Source: Lachnospiraceae bacterium (GTDB lineage: Bacteria; Bacillota; Clostridia; Lachnospirales; Lachnospiraceae). From it: 64,000 nucleotides of DNA. The DNA lies in the NCBI GenBank assembly GCA_017427775.1, contig JAFRSD010000049.1:1-64000 (forward strand). Direction: 5' to 3'. The notes beneath the pieces were generated by a model. The model saw only the letters and a list, made by a program, of their open reading frames with translations, made no database searches and was not told the origin of the DNA. The position numbers were made by a program, and so were the translations under genes. Shown here piece after piece: positions 37,607-45,785 of the stretch; positions within the stretch are counted from its first letter, which is position 1, and each line of letters opens with the position of its first letter.

Positions 37607-37611
37607 TCCGT

Positions 37612-37635
37612 GCGGCGTAGCCGCATTCCTTTCCT
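37612..37635 (-). promoter_or_regulatory. hairpin between Shine-Dalgarno and start of the DUF3737 gene
   Basis: Minus-strand AGGAAAGGAAT (37635-37625) is followed at once by GCGGC-TAC-GCCGC (37624-37612), then 5 bases and ATG. Folding the hairpin would cut the gap from about 19 to about 6 bases. Confidence 0.4.
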
Positions 37636-37652
37636 GCTTCGTTGATACTGTC

Positions 37653-37683
37653 ATTATACAATGGCATTTGTCCGAAAAGTCAA
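37653..37683 (-). promoter_or_regulatory. promoter of the DUF3737 gene
   Basis: Minus-strand TTGACT (37678-37683) and TATAAT (37653-37658) with 19 bases between. Overlapping TGTATA gives 17-base spacing. The -10 box covers the first possible ATG of the gene. Confidence 0.5.
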
Positions 37684-37714
37684 TGCATTATATTATCAGA
37701 ATTATTAGATTATT

Positions 37715-38665
37715 CTATATGAGTCCGAGACTTCTTAAGACAAATACGAGCGCCGTGATCGTTACTGACGACATAAGCGTCGTTATCATGACGATTCCCG
37801 AGACGAGCTGCGCGTCATTCCGCATATTGCGTGCCATGATGTAGCAGGCCACGGTGGACGGTGAGGCAAGCATAACGGCGATTGCCACAAGTGCCTCATC
37901 GCGGAAGCCGAACCAGACGGCCGCCGGTACGAACAGAAGCGGCAGGAGCAGAACTTTGATGAAAGATGCAGTAAGCGTGAGCCCGAGCTTCTGGCGGCTC
38001 GAACGGAACTCGAAACCGGCGCCGAGGATGATCAATGCAAACGGGGTAGCAATTGAGGCGAAATTGTTCAGCACTTTCGTCGGGATCGCCGGAATTTGGA
38101 TGCGCAGCAGCGCAAAAGGAAGCGCCAGAGCCACCGCAATGATCAACGGATTGGTTATGACCTGGAACAGAATCTTCCCGAAGGGGATCTTGCTCTCCTC
38201 TCCTTCGGGGCGCTTCGCATAGATTGTCAGAACGATTACGGAAAATGCGTTGTAGAACGGTACGACCGAGACCACCATCAAAGGCGCCAGTCCGGTGCTT
38301 CCGTAGATATTCGTAACAAGCGCGATGCCGAGAACTGCCGCGCTTCCGCGGAACGATGCCATCGTAAACGCGCCGATCTGTTCGCGGTTTTTGAGAAACA
38401 GTACCGCGCCGCCCCAGATCAGGAAGAACGCGGCACACGAAACGCCCATGCAGAAAAGCATGAACTTGATGTCGTAGCTGCTTCCGAGGTTCGATGTGGC
38501 GATGTCCGTGAACAACAGCACGGGCAAAGTCACGCGGAACGTGAACCGGTCGGCCGCTTCGGTAAATTTCTCGTCAAAGAATCCGAAACGCTTCAGTATG
38601 TATCCGATCATGATCGTGATAAATACCGGAAGTGTCGCATTCAGACTGAACAGAAAAGTATCCAT
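37715..38665 (-). CDS. AEC-family (auxin efflux carrier-like) transporter
   Basis: A 316-aa protein with about ten hydrophobic segments in two halves, starting FLFSLNATLPVFITIMIGYI, typical of AEC carriers that export or exchange organic anions such as malate. FGKILFQVITNPLIIAVALA and LALIILGAGFEF-type stretches are in the expected places. It lies 21 bases after greA with GAGGA ahead of ATG. The substrate cannot be read from the sequence. Confidence 0.88.
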   Translation of the reverse strand: MDTFLFSLNATLPVFITIMIGYILKRFGFFDEKFTEAADRFTFRVTLPVLLFTDIATSNLGSSYDIKFMLFCMGVSCAAFFLIWGGAVLFLKNREQIGAFTMASFRGSAAVLGIALVTNIYGSTGLAPLMVVSVVPFYNAFSVIVLTIYAKRPEGEESKIPFGKILFQVITNPLIIAVALALPFALLRIQIPAIPTKVLNNFASIATPFALIILGAGFEFRSSRQKLGLTLTASFIKVLLLPLLFVPAAVWFGFRDEALVAIAVMLASPSTVACYIMARNMRNDAQLVSGIVMITTLMSSVTITALVFVLRSLGLI

Positions 38666-38686
38666 GGATCCTCATCTCCGGAAGGT

Positions 38687-39190
38687 TTAATAACTGCTGA
38701 TCTCGTCCTCGGAATCATCGTCCGTCTTCTCAATGGAGCGGATGACAACATAATAACTCTCGCCGTTATCAAGCGTTACCGGAAGACGCTCACCGACTTT
38801 ATGGTGCAAAAGCGCCTTCCCAAGCGGCGATTCGATACTGATCAGCCCCTTAAACGGCTTCGCGCGGATCGTCGTAACAATCCGTACGACCATATCCTTT
38901 TCCGTGCGCTCATTATAAAGCGTAACCGTATTGTTCATGCCGACTTCATCATCGGCCGCGCTGTAATCGACGATATTGGCGGTCTTAATCATGTTCTCAA
39001 GATAACGGATGCGGCTCTCATTCATGTTCTTCTCACGCTTTGCCGCATAGTACTCGAAATTCTCGGAAAGGTCGCCCTGCGCGCGGGCCTCCTTCACGGC
39101 CTGAATTGCCTCTGGGCGTACCACAAGCTTCCGGTGCTCGATTTCCTTTTCTATCTTTTCAATGTCGCTTTTTGTAAGTTTATCGTACAT
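38687..39190 (-). CDS. greA: GreA-family transcription elongation factor
   Basis: A 167-aa protein with the two-helix coiled coil that reaches into the RNA polymerase channel. The acidic tip is in ARAQGDLSENFEYYAAK, which stimulates cleavage of backtracked RNA. The C-terminal FKBP-like domain has SIESPLGKALLHHKVGE. An unusual acidic tail (EKTDDDSEDEISSY) extends the end. Consensus promoter 40 bases upstream. Confidence 0.9.
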   Translation of the reverse strand: MYDKLTKSDIEKIEKEIEHRKLVVRPEAIQAVKEARAQGDLSENFEYYAAKREKNMNESRIRYLENMIKTANIVDYSAADDEVGMNNTVTLYNERTEKDMVVRIVTTIRAKPFKGLISIESPLGKALLHHKVGERLPVTLDNGESYYVVIRSIEKTDDDSEDEISSY

Positions 39191-39229
39191 GTTTTATCTC
39201 CGATTTGAATAGTTCTTCCTGCTCCCCTA

Positions 39230-39258
39230 ATTATATCTGATGTGAAGGGGGGATTCAA
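39230..39258 (-). promoter_or_regulatory. greA promoter
   Basis: Minus-strand TTGAAT (39253-39258), 17 bases, then TATAAT (39230-39235). It is divergent from, and about 80 bases away from, the pepF promoter. Confidence 0.75.
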
Positions 39259-39337
39259 TAGAATTTTGCGGTACTGCCGTTTCCAAGCGGTCACTCGGAA
39301 GGCGTCTCCTTTTCCGTCCGAAAACGGCGTTCCTTCC

Positions 39338-39366
39338 TTGAAACTTTTCGGAAAATGCGCTATCAT
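39338..39366 (+). promoter_or_regulatory. pepF promoter
   Basis: TTGAAA (39338-39343), a 17-base spacer and TATCAT (39361-39366), about 60 bases before the start codon. Confidence 0.65.
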
Positions 39367-39427
39367 ATCAGATGTGTGATTGTTCGCGTCAATCACTGCG
39401 AAACAATATGTATGGGAGGTTTCCGGA

Positions 39428-41233
39428 ATGCCTGAAACTTTAAAAGAACGAAAAGATATTAACCCGCAGGATCTGTGGGACCTGACGCCGATCTACGCGT
39501 CGGATGAAGTATGGGAGGAGGAATTTGCAAAGACCGAGACGCTTGCCGAACAGTTCGCGGCTTATCCGGGAACACTCGGCCAGTCGCCGGAACGGCTCAG
39601 AGAGTTTTATGACCTTCTTTACAGTGCATTTGAAACGATTGAGAAACTTAACGGATACGCTTTTCAGCGCAAATCCGAGGACAACCGCCAGGATGCGGCT
39701 CAGAGCATGTATTCCCGCTCCGTTACACGTTATGTACAGCTGGCAAGTGCCGTTTCTTTCCTGGATCCCGAGATTCTCGCGCTTCCCGAGGACGTACTTG
39801 ACAAGTACCTTGCGGCGGATTGCCTGCAGCCCTACCGTCATGTTCTTGAGAACACGATCCGTACCCGCAAGCACACTATGACCGCTCCTGAGGAAGCCAT
39901 CATCGCTTCATTTTCGGAAGTTACCGGTTCGTTCGGTGACATCGCGGAGATGCTGACCGACGCAGACTTCACATTTGACGCAATCCCGAATCCCGAAAAG
40001 GAAGGGGAAACGATTGAGCTCACGGAGAGCAATTATATTCTGCTGCAGCGCAACCAGAACCGTGCCATCCGTGAAGCGGCTTTCCGCAGCTACTACAAGA
40101 CCTACAAAGGACACAACAACACATTTGCGACGATGTATTCGACGCAGGTGAAATCGGATGCGGTACACGCCAAGCTCCGCAAGTATCCTTCCTCGGTTGC
40201 CTGGTCACTTTCCGCTAACAACATTCCGGTCAGCGTATATGACAGCCTTGTGGAGACCATCCACGAGTTCATGCCTTTGATGTACCGTTATGTTGCACTC
40301 CGCAAGAAGATGCTCGGTCTTGACGAGCTGCATTACTACGATGTGTATGCTCCTCTTGTTAAGGACGTTAACAAGAGCTATACCTACGAGGAGGCTAAGG
40401 CGCTGCTTCTTGAAGCGGTTGCTCCTCTCGGCGAGGATTACGTGAACATCGTAAAGAAAGGTCTTATGGACCGCTGGGTTGACGTGTATCCGAATGTCGG
40501 CAAATCCGGCGGTGCTTACTCCATCGGAACCCGCAAAGATCATCCGAACATTCTGATGAACTTTAACGGCACGCTCGACGATGTTTCGACGCTCTGCCAT
40601 GAGATGGGTCACTCGATGCACACCTACCTGACACATCAGAAGCAGCCGGTACAGTACGATGATTACGCACTCTTCATCGCGGAAGTTGCTTCGACGGTCA
40701 ATGAGAATCTTCTCATCGAAGCACTCCTCAAGAAGACCGAGGACCGCGACATGAAACTGTTCCTGCTGAACGAGTATATGGAAGGCTTCAAGGGAACGAT
40801 CTTCCGTCAGACGATGTTCGCGGAATTCGAGAAGATCTGTCACGATCGCATCGACGCAGGCGAGGCACTCTCTTCGACCGCCCTGAATGACATTTACCGT
40901 AATCTGATCAAGCAGTACTTCGGTCCGGACCTTGTGATCGATGACGAGGTAGCTTATGAGTGGAGCCGTATCCCGCACTTCTACCGCAGCTTCTACGTAT
41001 ACCAGTACGCGACCGGTTATTCGTCCGCTGTGGCTCTCTCCGAGGCAATCCTTCATGAAGGTGCTCCCGCGGTGAAGCGTTACCTCGAGTTCCTGTCTCT
41101 CGGTAACTCCGTATACTGTCTTGACGCCCTGAAACACGGCGGCGTGGACCTTTCCACCCCCGAGCCGGTACGCATGGCGATGAAGAAGTTCGAGAAGATT
41201 CTTGATATGGCCGAAGCACTGGTGAATGAGTAA
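39428..41233 (+). CDS. pepF: oligoendopeptidase F
   Basis: A 601-aa M3-family zinc metallopeptidase that cuts medium-length peptides in the cytoplasm. The motif HEMGH lies in TLCHEMGHSMHTYL near residue 390, followed by the third zinc ligand region FIAEVASTVNE. GGGAGG lies 8 bases before the ATG at 39428; an in-frame extension to 39380 is not needed. It is one of only two plus-strand genes in the window. No terminator is evident before the next promoter. Confidence 0.96.
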   Translation: MPETLKERKDINPQDLWDLTPIYASDEVWEEEFAKTETLAEQFAAYPGTLGQSPERLREFYDLLYSAFETIEKLNGYAFQRKSEDNRQDAAQSMYSRSVTRYVQLASAVSFLDPEILALPEDVLDKYLAADCLQPYRHVLENTIRTRKHTMTAPEEAIIASFSEVTGSFGDIAEMLTDADFTFDAIPNPEKEGETIELTESNYILLQRNQNRAIREAAFRSYYKTYKGHNNTFATMYSTQVKSDAVHAKLRKYPSSVAWSLSANNIPVSVYDSLVETIHEFMPLMYRYVALRKKMLGLDELHYYDVYAPLVKDVNKSYTYEEAKALLLEAVAPLGEDYVNIVKKGLMDRWVDVYPNVGKSGGAYSIGTRKDHPNILMNFNGTLDDVSTLCHEMGHSMHTYLTHQKQPVQYDDYALFIAEVASTVNENLLIEALLKKTEDRDMKLFLLNEYMEGFKGTIFRQTMFAEFEKICHDRIDAGEALSSTALNDIYRNLIKQYFGPDLVIDDEVAYEWSRIPHFYRSFYVYQYATGYSSAVALSEAILHEGAPAVKRYLEFLSLGNSVYCLDALKHGGVDLSTPEPVRMAMKKFEKILDMAEALVNE

Positions 41234-41316
41234 GATGAATTATTGATTGGACAAGAATTAAATCAGATTCTCTCCGAAATAGTGCACAAAATTTCCCCGG
41301 AATGCTTCACGAACTA

Positions 41317-41344
41317 TTGATTTTTCTATTTGGTATGCTATACT
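41317..41344 (+). promoter_or_regulatory. extended -10 promoter of the small membrane protein
   Basis: TTGATT (41317-41322), 16 bases and TATACT (41339-41344) preceded by TGC, an extended -10. Confidence 0.65.
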
Positions 41345-41378
41345 TTTTGTATCGAACAAATCTCACGGAGGTATCACC

Positions 41379-41654
41379 ATGGAGAATTTTGATATTCAGA
41401 AGATTAAGAAGTACTTTCCTCTTGTTGATAAGGCAACGGATAATAACGGTTTGATCACCTGCATTATCGCATACATTGTCGTTGCTTTTGTTGTCAGCCT
41501 TGTAATGGGAATCTTAGGAATTCCGGTTATTTCCTGGCTGATCGGTTCGTTGGTAGACCTTTGGGCGTTAATCGGTATCATTCTCGGTATCGTTACCTGG
41601 CTCGGCGCTCAGAACGGCGGAAACAGTAACAACAACGGAAACCAGCAGCAGTAA
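41379..41654 (+). CDS. small two-helix membrane protein of unknown function
   Basis: A 91-aa protein with a short charged start (KIKKYFPLVDKA), two hydrophobic segments (about 26-45 and 49-75, rich in Ile, Val and Gly) and a Gly/Asn/Gln tail (GGNSNNNGNQQQ). GGAGG lies 7 bases before ATG. It has its own strong promoter and terminator, so it is a real transcription unit. I do not recognise a family; the abundance of Gly in the helices suggests helix packing or oligomers. Confidence 0.8.
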   Translation: MENFDIQKIKKYFPLVDKATDNNGLITCIIAYIVVAFVVSLVMGILGIPVISWLIGSLVDLWALIGIILGIVTWLGAQNGGNSNNNGNQQQ

Positions 41655-41674
41655 AGTAAACAAGTGATTTCTTG

Positions 41675-41700
41675 AGGCCGGCACAATGTGCCGGCCTTTT
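41675..41700 (+). terminator. terminator of the small membrane-protein gene
   Basis: GGCCGGCAC pairs with GTGCCGGCC around AAT and runs into TTTT. Confidence 0.92.
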
Positions 41701-41753
41701 CATTTCAACCGAGTAATAAAAAACGCTTCATATGAAATCAAGGCATACAAAAA

Positions 41754-41778
41754 CCCCGGAAACGTGATGTTTCCGGGG
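41754..41778 (-). terminator. upp terminator
   Basis: CCCCGGAAAC pairs with GTTTCCGGGG around 5 bases; on the minus strand it is followed by TTTTTG. It faces the plus-strand terminator 54 bases away, insulating the convergent genes. Confidence 0.9.
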
Positions 41779-41803
41779 TTACTATTTCACTCACGAAAGA
41801 TAG

Positions 41804-42433
41804 TTATTTCGTTCCGAAGATTCTGTCGCCGGCGTCGCCGAGACCGGGTACAATGTAGCCGTTCTCGTTGAGATGATCATCCATCGCGCCGATGTAAACG
41901 TCAACCTCGGGATGAGCCTCCTGAAGCGCCTTCAGTCCTTCCGGAGCGGCGATCAGGCACAGGAAACGGATTCTCTTAATGCCGCGTTTATTCAACATGT
42001 CAATTGCGGCGATCGCGGAACCGCCGGTTGCAAGCATCGGGTCAACCACAAAGATGTCACGCTCTGCGGCGTCTGCAGGCATCTTGCAGAAATACTCGTG
42101 CGGCTCAAGCGTCTTCTCGTCGCGGTACATTCCGATATGTCCGACTTTCGCATTCGGATTCATCCGGAGGATACCGTCGCAAAGACCGATACCGGCACGA
42201 AGGATCGGAACAACACAAAGCTTCTTGCCTGCGATTTCCTTAACCGTCGTCTTGCAGATAGGCGTTTCAATTACCTTGTCCGCAAGCGGCAGATCCCGGC
42301 TCGCCTCATAATAAATCAACATCGCAACTTCGTTAACAAGATCGCGGAAATCCTTGGTCGAAGTTTCCTTCATACGCATGATTCCGATCTTATGCTGCAG
42401 AAGCGGATGGTCCATAATAACTACTTTACCCAT
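41804..42433 (-). CDS. upp: uracil phosphoribosyltransferase
   Basis: A 209-aa enzyme that makes UMP from uracil and [22 protein letters not shown] is the family start, [15 protein letters not shown] binds [14 protein letters not shown] is the PRPP loop, and the C-terminal [13 protein letters not shown] binds uracil. The start at 42433 has GGAGG 8 bases upstream. Single-gene unit with consensus promoter and terminator. Confidence 0.97.
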   Translation of the reverse strand: MGKVVIMDHPLLQHKIGIMRMKETSTKDFRDLVNEVAMLIYYEASRDLPLADKVIETPICKTTVKEIAGKKLCVVPILRAGIGLCDGILRMNPNAKVGHIGMYRDEKTLEPHEYFCKMPADAAERDIFVVDPMLATGGSAIAAIDMLNKRGIKRIRFLCLIAAPEGLKALQEAHPEVDVYIGAMDDHLNENGYIVPGLGDAGDRIFGTK

Positions 42434-42474
42434 ATACCTGTCCTCCAATCGCGTGATCAATGTCACTATGGAAC

Positions 42475-42503
42475 AGTATACTCTCTGCGCAGGAAAATGT
42501 CAA
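42475..42503 (-). promoter_or_regulatory. upp promoter
   Basis: Minus-strand TTGACA (42498-42503), 17 bases and TATACT (42475-42480). The leader is about 35 bases, too short for a pyrimidine attenuator. The rest of 42434-42940 holds the repeated hairpins listed separately. Confidence 0.8.
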
Positions 42504-42573
42504 AGCCATACGCCCCTGTTCGCAACATTTCTTCCCGGAAAAGCTTCCGAGAAAAGCGGATCTGTCCGGAAAT

Positions 42574-42670
42574 AAAAAACTCCCCGGAATCAGGGAGCAG
42601 CACGTAAAAAAAACTCCCCGAAATCGAGGAGTACCACATAAACGAAAAAACTCTCCTAGAAAGAGGAGTA
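42574..42670 (-). terminator. three tandem terminator-like hairpins
   Basis: Three similar units repeat at about 35-base intervals. On the minus strand each is a short CTCC/GGAG-type stem followed by a run of six to eight T residues, ending near 42645, 42606 and 42574. They lie downstream of the histidine kinase gene and upstream of the upp promoter. Similarity among units suggests duplication of one terminator. Confidence 0.75.
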
Positions 42671-42694
42671 GCCCGAGCGTTGACCGCCGGGCTA
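42669..42694. repeat. inverted repeat TAGCCCG/CGGGCTA
   Basis: A 7-bp perfect stem (42669-42675 with 42688-42694) with a 12-base loop sits directly next to the third terminator-like unit. It has no T-tail on either strand. Confidence 0.5.
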
Positions 42695-42849
42695 ATATTA
42701 TATGAAAAAATCATTTGGAAATGTCTTATTGAGGAATGTTTCGTTTGTTTCTTTCTGAGCCTTATTATAGCGGACATATTTTAGGATAGTATTTCGGCTT
42801 TGTAAATAAAATGTGAATATTGGGGGATTTTTCACTTTTTTCAAAAAGA

Positions 42850-42884
42850 AAAATGTGAACGATTATTTTTCTCGTTCACATTTT
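42850..42884 (-). terminator. first terminator after the histidine kinase gene
   Basis: AAAATGTGAACG pairs perfectly with CGTTCACATTTT around 11 bases. On the minus strand it is followed by TTCTTTTTG. Confidence 0.8.
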
Positions 42885-42940
42885 CGTTAACAAAGTCATT
42901 TATTACCGCTATTTGCAGGGGGTACCCCAGGATATTCTCC

Positions 42941-44974
42941 TTATACGCCTCCGATCGGTTTCACTTTCTTCTTTTTTCGGGACGCCCTGGGGCCTCTTTT
43001 AGAGCTCACATACGCCATCAGATTCAGTAAGGCACAGATCAGCCAGAGGACTACCGTTGCGTAGCGTACCCACTTCCCGGAAGGAGCGTTGATATACTGG
43101 AAGGACCAGATCAAAGCATTGGTCGTGGCAATTCCAACAGTAATGAGATTGATAAACGCCAGTCTGCGTCCTCTTTCAATCTCCGGCACGCGGGCAAAGT
43201 CGAAGAAGAATTCAAGGCCGTCTTCCTCGCGGGATACGCCGTCCCGTTCGATCATCTTCTTCTCGTTGTACGCACCGTACATGACACCGTGCGTGTTCAG
43301 AATGCCGGCGCACAGCGCAAGTCCCATTCCGCCCGTTTCCGACTGCGCGGCTTTGCGGTCGGTCTGGAACATCGGCGTCCAGATTTCCGCCAGTTCCGTG
43401 TTATTGAGCGGTTCGGTCTTGTTCCAGATGGAAAATCGCATCTCTTCCTTTTCAATCACGATCGTACTGTCCGGATCTCCGTGACGGACGGCGTTCGACA
43501 CAAGATTGTCAAGAACCATCTCCATCAGCGCGGCATCGCAATTCACGACAAGCGGAGTCTTGTTTTTAAAGAGGACGTTCATCCCCTTTGCCGCCATCAT
43601 GTCCGAATAAGATGCGCAGACCTTCTCGGTAAGCGCGGTCAGATCGACCTCGCTCTTGGTAAGTGTTACCTTATCATCTATTACGCGCGTGTACGTGAGC
43701 ATCCGGTTCAACAGTTCGTTCATGGACGCACTCTCGCGCGTCAGCACGCCGAGATAATGCTCCTGCTTCTCCGGCTTGCAGCCTGTCGCCAGATATTCCG
43801 CCGTGTTGTTTACAACTGCCACCGGCGTCTTCAGTTCATGCGCCATGGCATTGATGAACGTGTTTCGAAGCCGTTTGTTCTGCGAGCGTCTCCGTTTTGC
43901 TTCAAACCAAAGGATCATAGCCGCGAAGGCAAATGCCTGCCCGAAGGCAATGAGCACGAGAATCACCTGCTTTGCCTTGTTCCATGCGATCCGTTTGATA
44001 TCGAACAGAAGGAACATCGCTCCTTCGGCTCCTCCCGTGCTTCCCAGGGAAAGCGATCTGACCGCGGACATGGTTTTCGCTCCGTCAAACCCATAACCCA
44101 GAGTTGCCGGCAACACTTCATCAGTGCCGAAACTTACGATATATGCTTCATAACGGGATTGCCGTTCAATATCCGTCCAGTACTCCATTAACCCGCTGAG
44201 TCTCGGGCTCTGACGGAATGCGACGAAATGCGTCTCATCGTCAACCCACTCGATTGGGTCCCCGTTCGCATTTACGTCTTTAAACTCGTCCGATCGTGCT
44301 GTCGTCGGCAGTGTCCATGTGTAGTCATCCTCTTCTCTGTAATCTGCCGCCTGTAAAACAAAGGTCTTCTTGTCGAATTCACGGTCTCCCCGGCTGTCAG
44401 AGAACGCCCAGTCGCCGCAAAACAGGGTTACCTGTGTCAGCGCAATCGTTCCGTCTTCGGCTTTCCGACCGCGGAAGCTGCTGACGGTCGGGAGGATACG
44501 AATCGGCAGATCCCGGTCCTTTTCCATATAGTCAAGAAAAACCCGGATACTGTCCTCCGTCATGTATTCCGTAAGATTCCAGACTGTCTCCCGATATTCC
44601 TTCTTGGAAATATCCGTACATTTTTCGTTGTAAAGAAGAACGACATCTCCTTTCAGAAACATGCAGGAATCTCCGTCCATGCCGAATACCGCTACGGCAA
44701 ATTCATCCGCATAATCCGGATCATCCAAGACCCGTTTACGCCAACTGTCAATTTCTTCCACATAAGCCGGAAGTCCGCATAATAACGGAGATTCCCCTTC
44801 TATAGGTCTCACATTGAGCATCAGTTCCGTTTTATACTTCTCAACCTCCGCCCGGACCGCTGCCTGCTTGCTTCGGTACAGAAAAAAGCATACCGCCGCA
44901 ATTGTCAGAACCGCGATCAGTTCGATGATGATACAGGTTTTTAAAACATCACGTCTTCTTCTCTTTCGCTTCAT
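42941..44974 (-). CDS. sensor histidine kinase with extra C-terminal membrane helices
   Basis: About 677 aa. A first membrane helix (about 11-35) and a sensor region of about 300 residues outside the membrane precede a second helix (QVILVLIAFGQAFAFAAMIL). Next come the HisKA phosphorylation site (NAMAHELKTPVAVVNNTAEY) and an ATPase domain with VLDNLVSNAVRHG and GGMGLALCAGIL. Unusually, after the ATPase domain are two further hydrophobic segments (LAFINLITVGIATTNALIW and YATVVLWLICALLNLMAYV) and a basic tail. The start is the ATG at 44974, with a GGGG-type site 7 bases ahead; GTG at 44992 is possible. The response regulator gene is just upstream. The signal sensed is unknown. Confidence 0.9.
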   Translation of the reverse strand: MKRKRRRRDVLKTCIIIELIAVLTIAAVCFFLYRSKQAAVRAEVEKYKTELMLNVRPIEGESPLLCGLPAYVEEIDSWRKRVLDDPDYADEFAVAVFGMDGDSCMFLKGDVVLLYNEKCTDISKKEYRETVWNLTEYMTEDSIRVFLDYMEKDRDLPIRILPTVSSFRGRKAEDGTIALTQVTLFCGDWAFSDSRGDREFDKKTFVLQAADYREEDDYTWTLPTTARSDEFKDVNANGDPIEWVDDETHFVAFRQSPRLSGLMEYWTDIERQSRYEAYIVSFGTDEVLPATLGYGFDGAKTMSAVRSLSLGSTGGAEGAMFLLFDIKRIAWNKAKQVILVLIAFGQAFAFAAMILWFEAKRRRSQNKRLRNTFINAMAHELKTPVAVVNNTAEYLATGCKPEKQEHYLGVLTRESASMNELLNRMLTYTRVIDDKVTLTKSEVDLTALTEKVCASYSDMMAAKGMNVLFKNKTPLVVNCDAALMEMVLDNLVSNAVRHGDPDSTIVIEKEEMRFSIWNKTEPLNNTELAEIWTPMFQTDRKAAQSETGGMGLALCAGILNTHGVMYGAYNEKKMIERDGVSREEDGLEFFFDFARVPEIERGRRLAFINLITVGIATTNALIWSFQYINAPSGKWVRYATVVLWLICALLNLMAYVSSKRGPRASRKKKKVKPIGGV

Positions 44975-44998
44975 AAAAATCCCCACTCTCACTGCGAT

Positions 44999-45667
44999 TT
45001 ACGGAACGAAACGATACCCTTCCTTGATAACGGTCTCGATGTGGGAGCCCTGCTTTCCAAGCGCTTTTCTGAGCTTCTTGATGTGCGTATCGACAACGCG
45101 GTCGCTGCCGTCATAATCCATGCCCCAGATCCGGTCGAGAATCTGCTCTCTCGTAAGGATCCGTCCTTGATTCGCCATAAAATAGCGAAGCAGTTTCAGA
45201 TCAAGCGCCGGCAGCTCTATCTCTTCGCCGTCCGCCATAACCTTTCCGGTCAGCGTGTTGACACTGAGACCCGGCGCCGCTATGACCGCATCCGTCATGG
45301 CACGTCCGCCTGCACGTTCAAGGATGGCCTTGCATTTGGCCACCAGCACCGGCAGGGAGAACGGTTTCACGATATACTCGTCAGCACCGAGCGCGTAGCC
45401 CCGAAGCTGGTCCTCTTCCTGGGCACGTGCCGTCAGGAATAAGATCGGTACATCCTCCTTTGCCCGGATACGGCGGCACACTTCAAAGCCGTTCATCCTC
45501 GGCATCATCACATCGAGAAGCACAAGCCGGAAGTCCTGTTCGCAAAATGCGTCCCACGCCTCCGCTCCGTTCGGGACTGCCGTGACCTGAAATCCGTTGT
45601 CCTCAAGGTAATCGGTCATGACCTCACGCAAATTGTCATTGTCCTCAGCCAGCAGAATTCTGCACAT
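44999..45667 (-). CDS. OmpR/PhoB-family response regulator
   Basis: A 222-aa regulator. The receiver domain has the phosphoacceptor Asp in LVLLDVMMPRMNGFEV (about residue 52), Thr in FLTARA and Lys in VKPFSLP. The C-terminal winged helix has REQILDRIWGMDYDGSDRVV and HIKKLRKALG. AAAGGAG lies 6 bases before ATG. It is followed at 24 bases by its kinase. Confidence 0.96.
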   Translation of the reverse strand: MCRILLAEDNDNLREVMTDYLEDNGFQVTAVPNGAEAWDAFCEQDFRLVLLDVMMPRMNGFEVCRRIRAKEDVPILFLTARAQEEDQLRGYALGADEYIVKPFSLPVLVAKCKAILERAGGRAMTDAVIAAPGLSVNTLTGKVMADGEEIELPALDLKLLRYFMANQGRILTREQILDRIWGMDYDGSDRVVDTHIKKLRKALGKQGSHIETVIKEGYRFVP

Positions 45668-45752
45668 CGGCGTCTCCTTTCCGGGTTGTTTCGTTCCTTT
45701 GTGATGTTAAAATAGCATGCGGATGTGTACTCCGTATGTCACTTTGAAAAAA

Positions 45753-45775
45753 GGGGCCGCAAAATTTGCAGCCCC
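45753..45775 (-). terminator. terminator of the membrane-protein operon
   Basis: On the minus strand GGGGCTGCAAA pairs with TTTGCGGCCCC (one T-G wobble) and is followed by TTTTTTC. It follows the MFS gene. Confidence 0.88.
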
Positions 45776-45785
45776 GGATCTTATC

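Noticed and set aside
42434-42503. Pyrimidine-responsive attenuator or riboswitch ahead of upp
   Set aside because: The leader is about 35 bases with no terminator hairpin.
42574-42670. Possible short CRISPR-like array
   Set aside because: Only three units, poorly conserved, each a hairpin with T-run and no uniform spacers; no cas genes. Fits repeated terminators.
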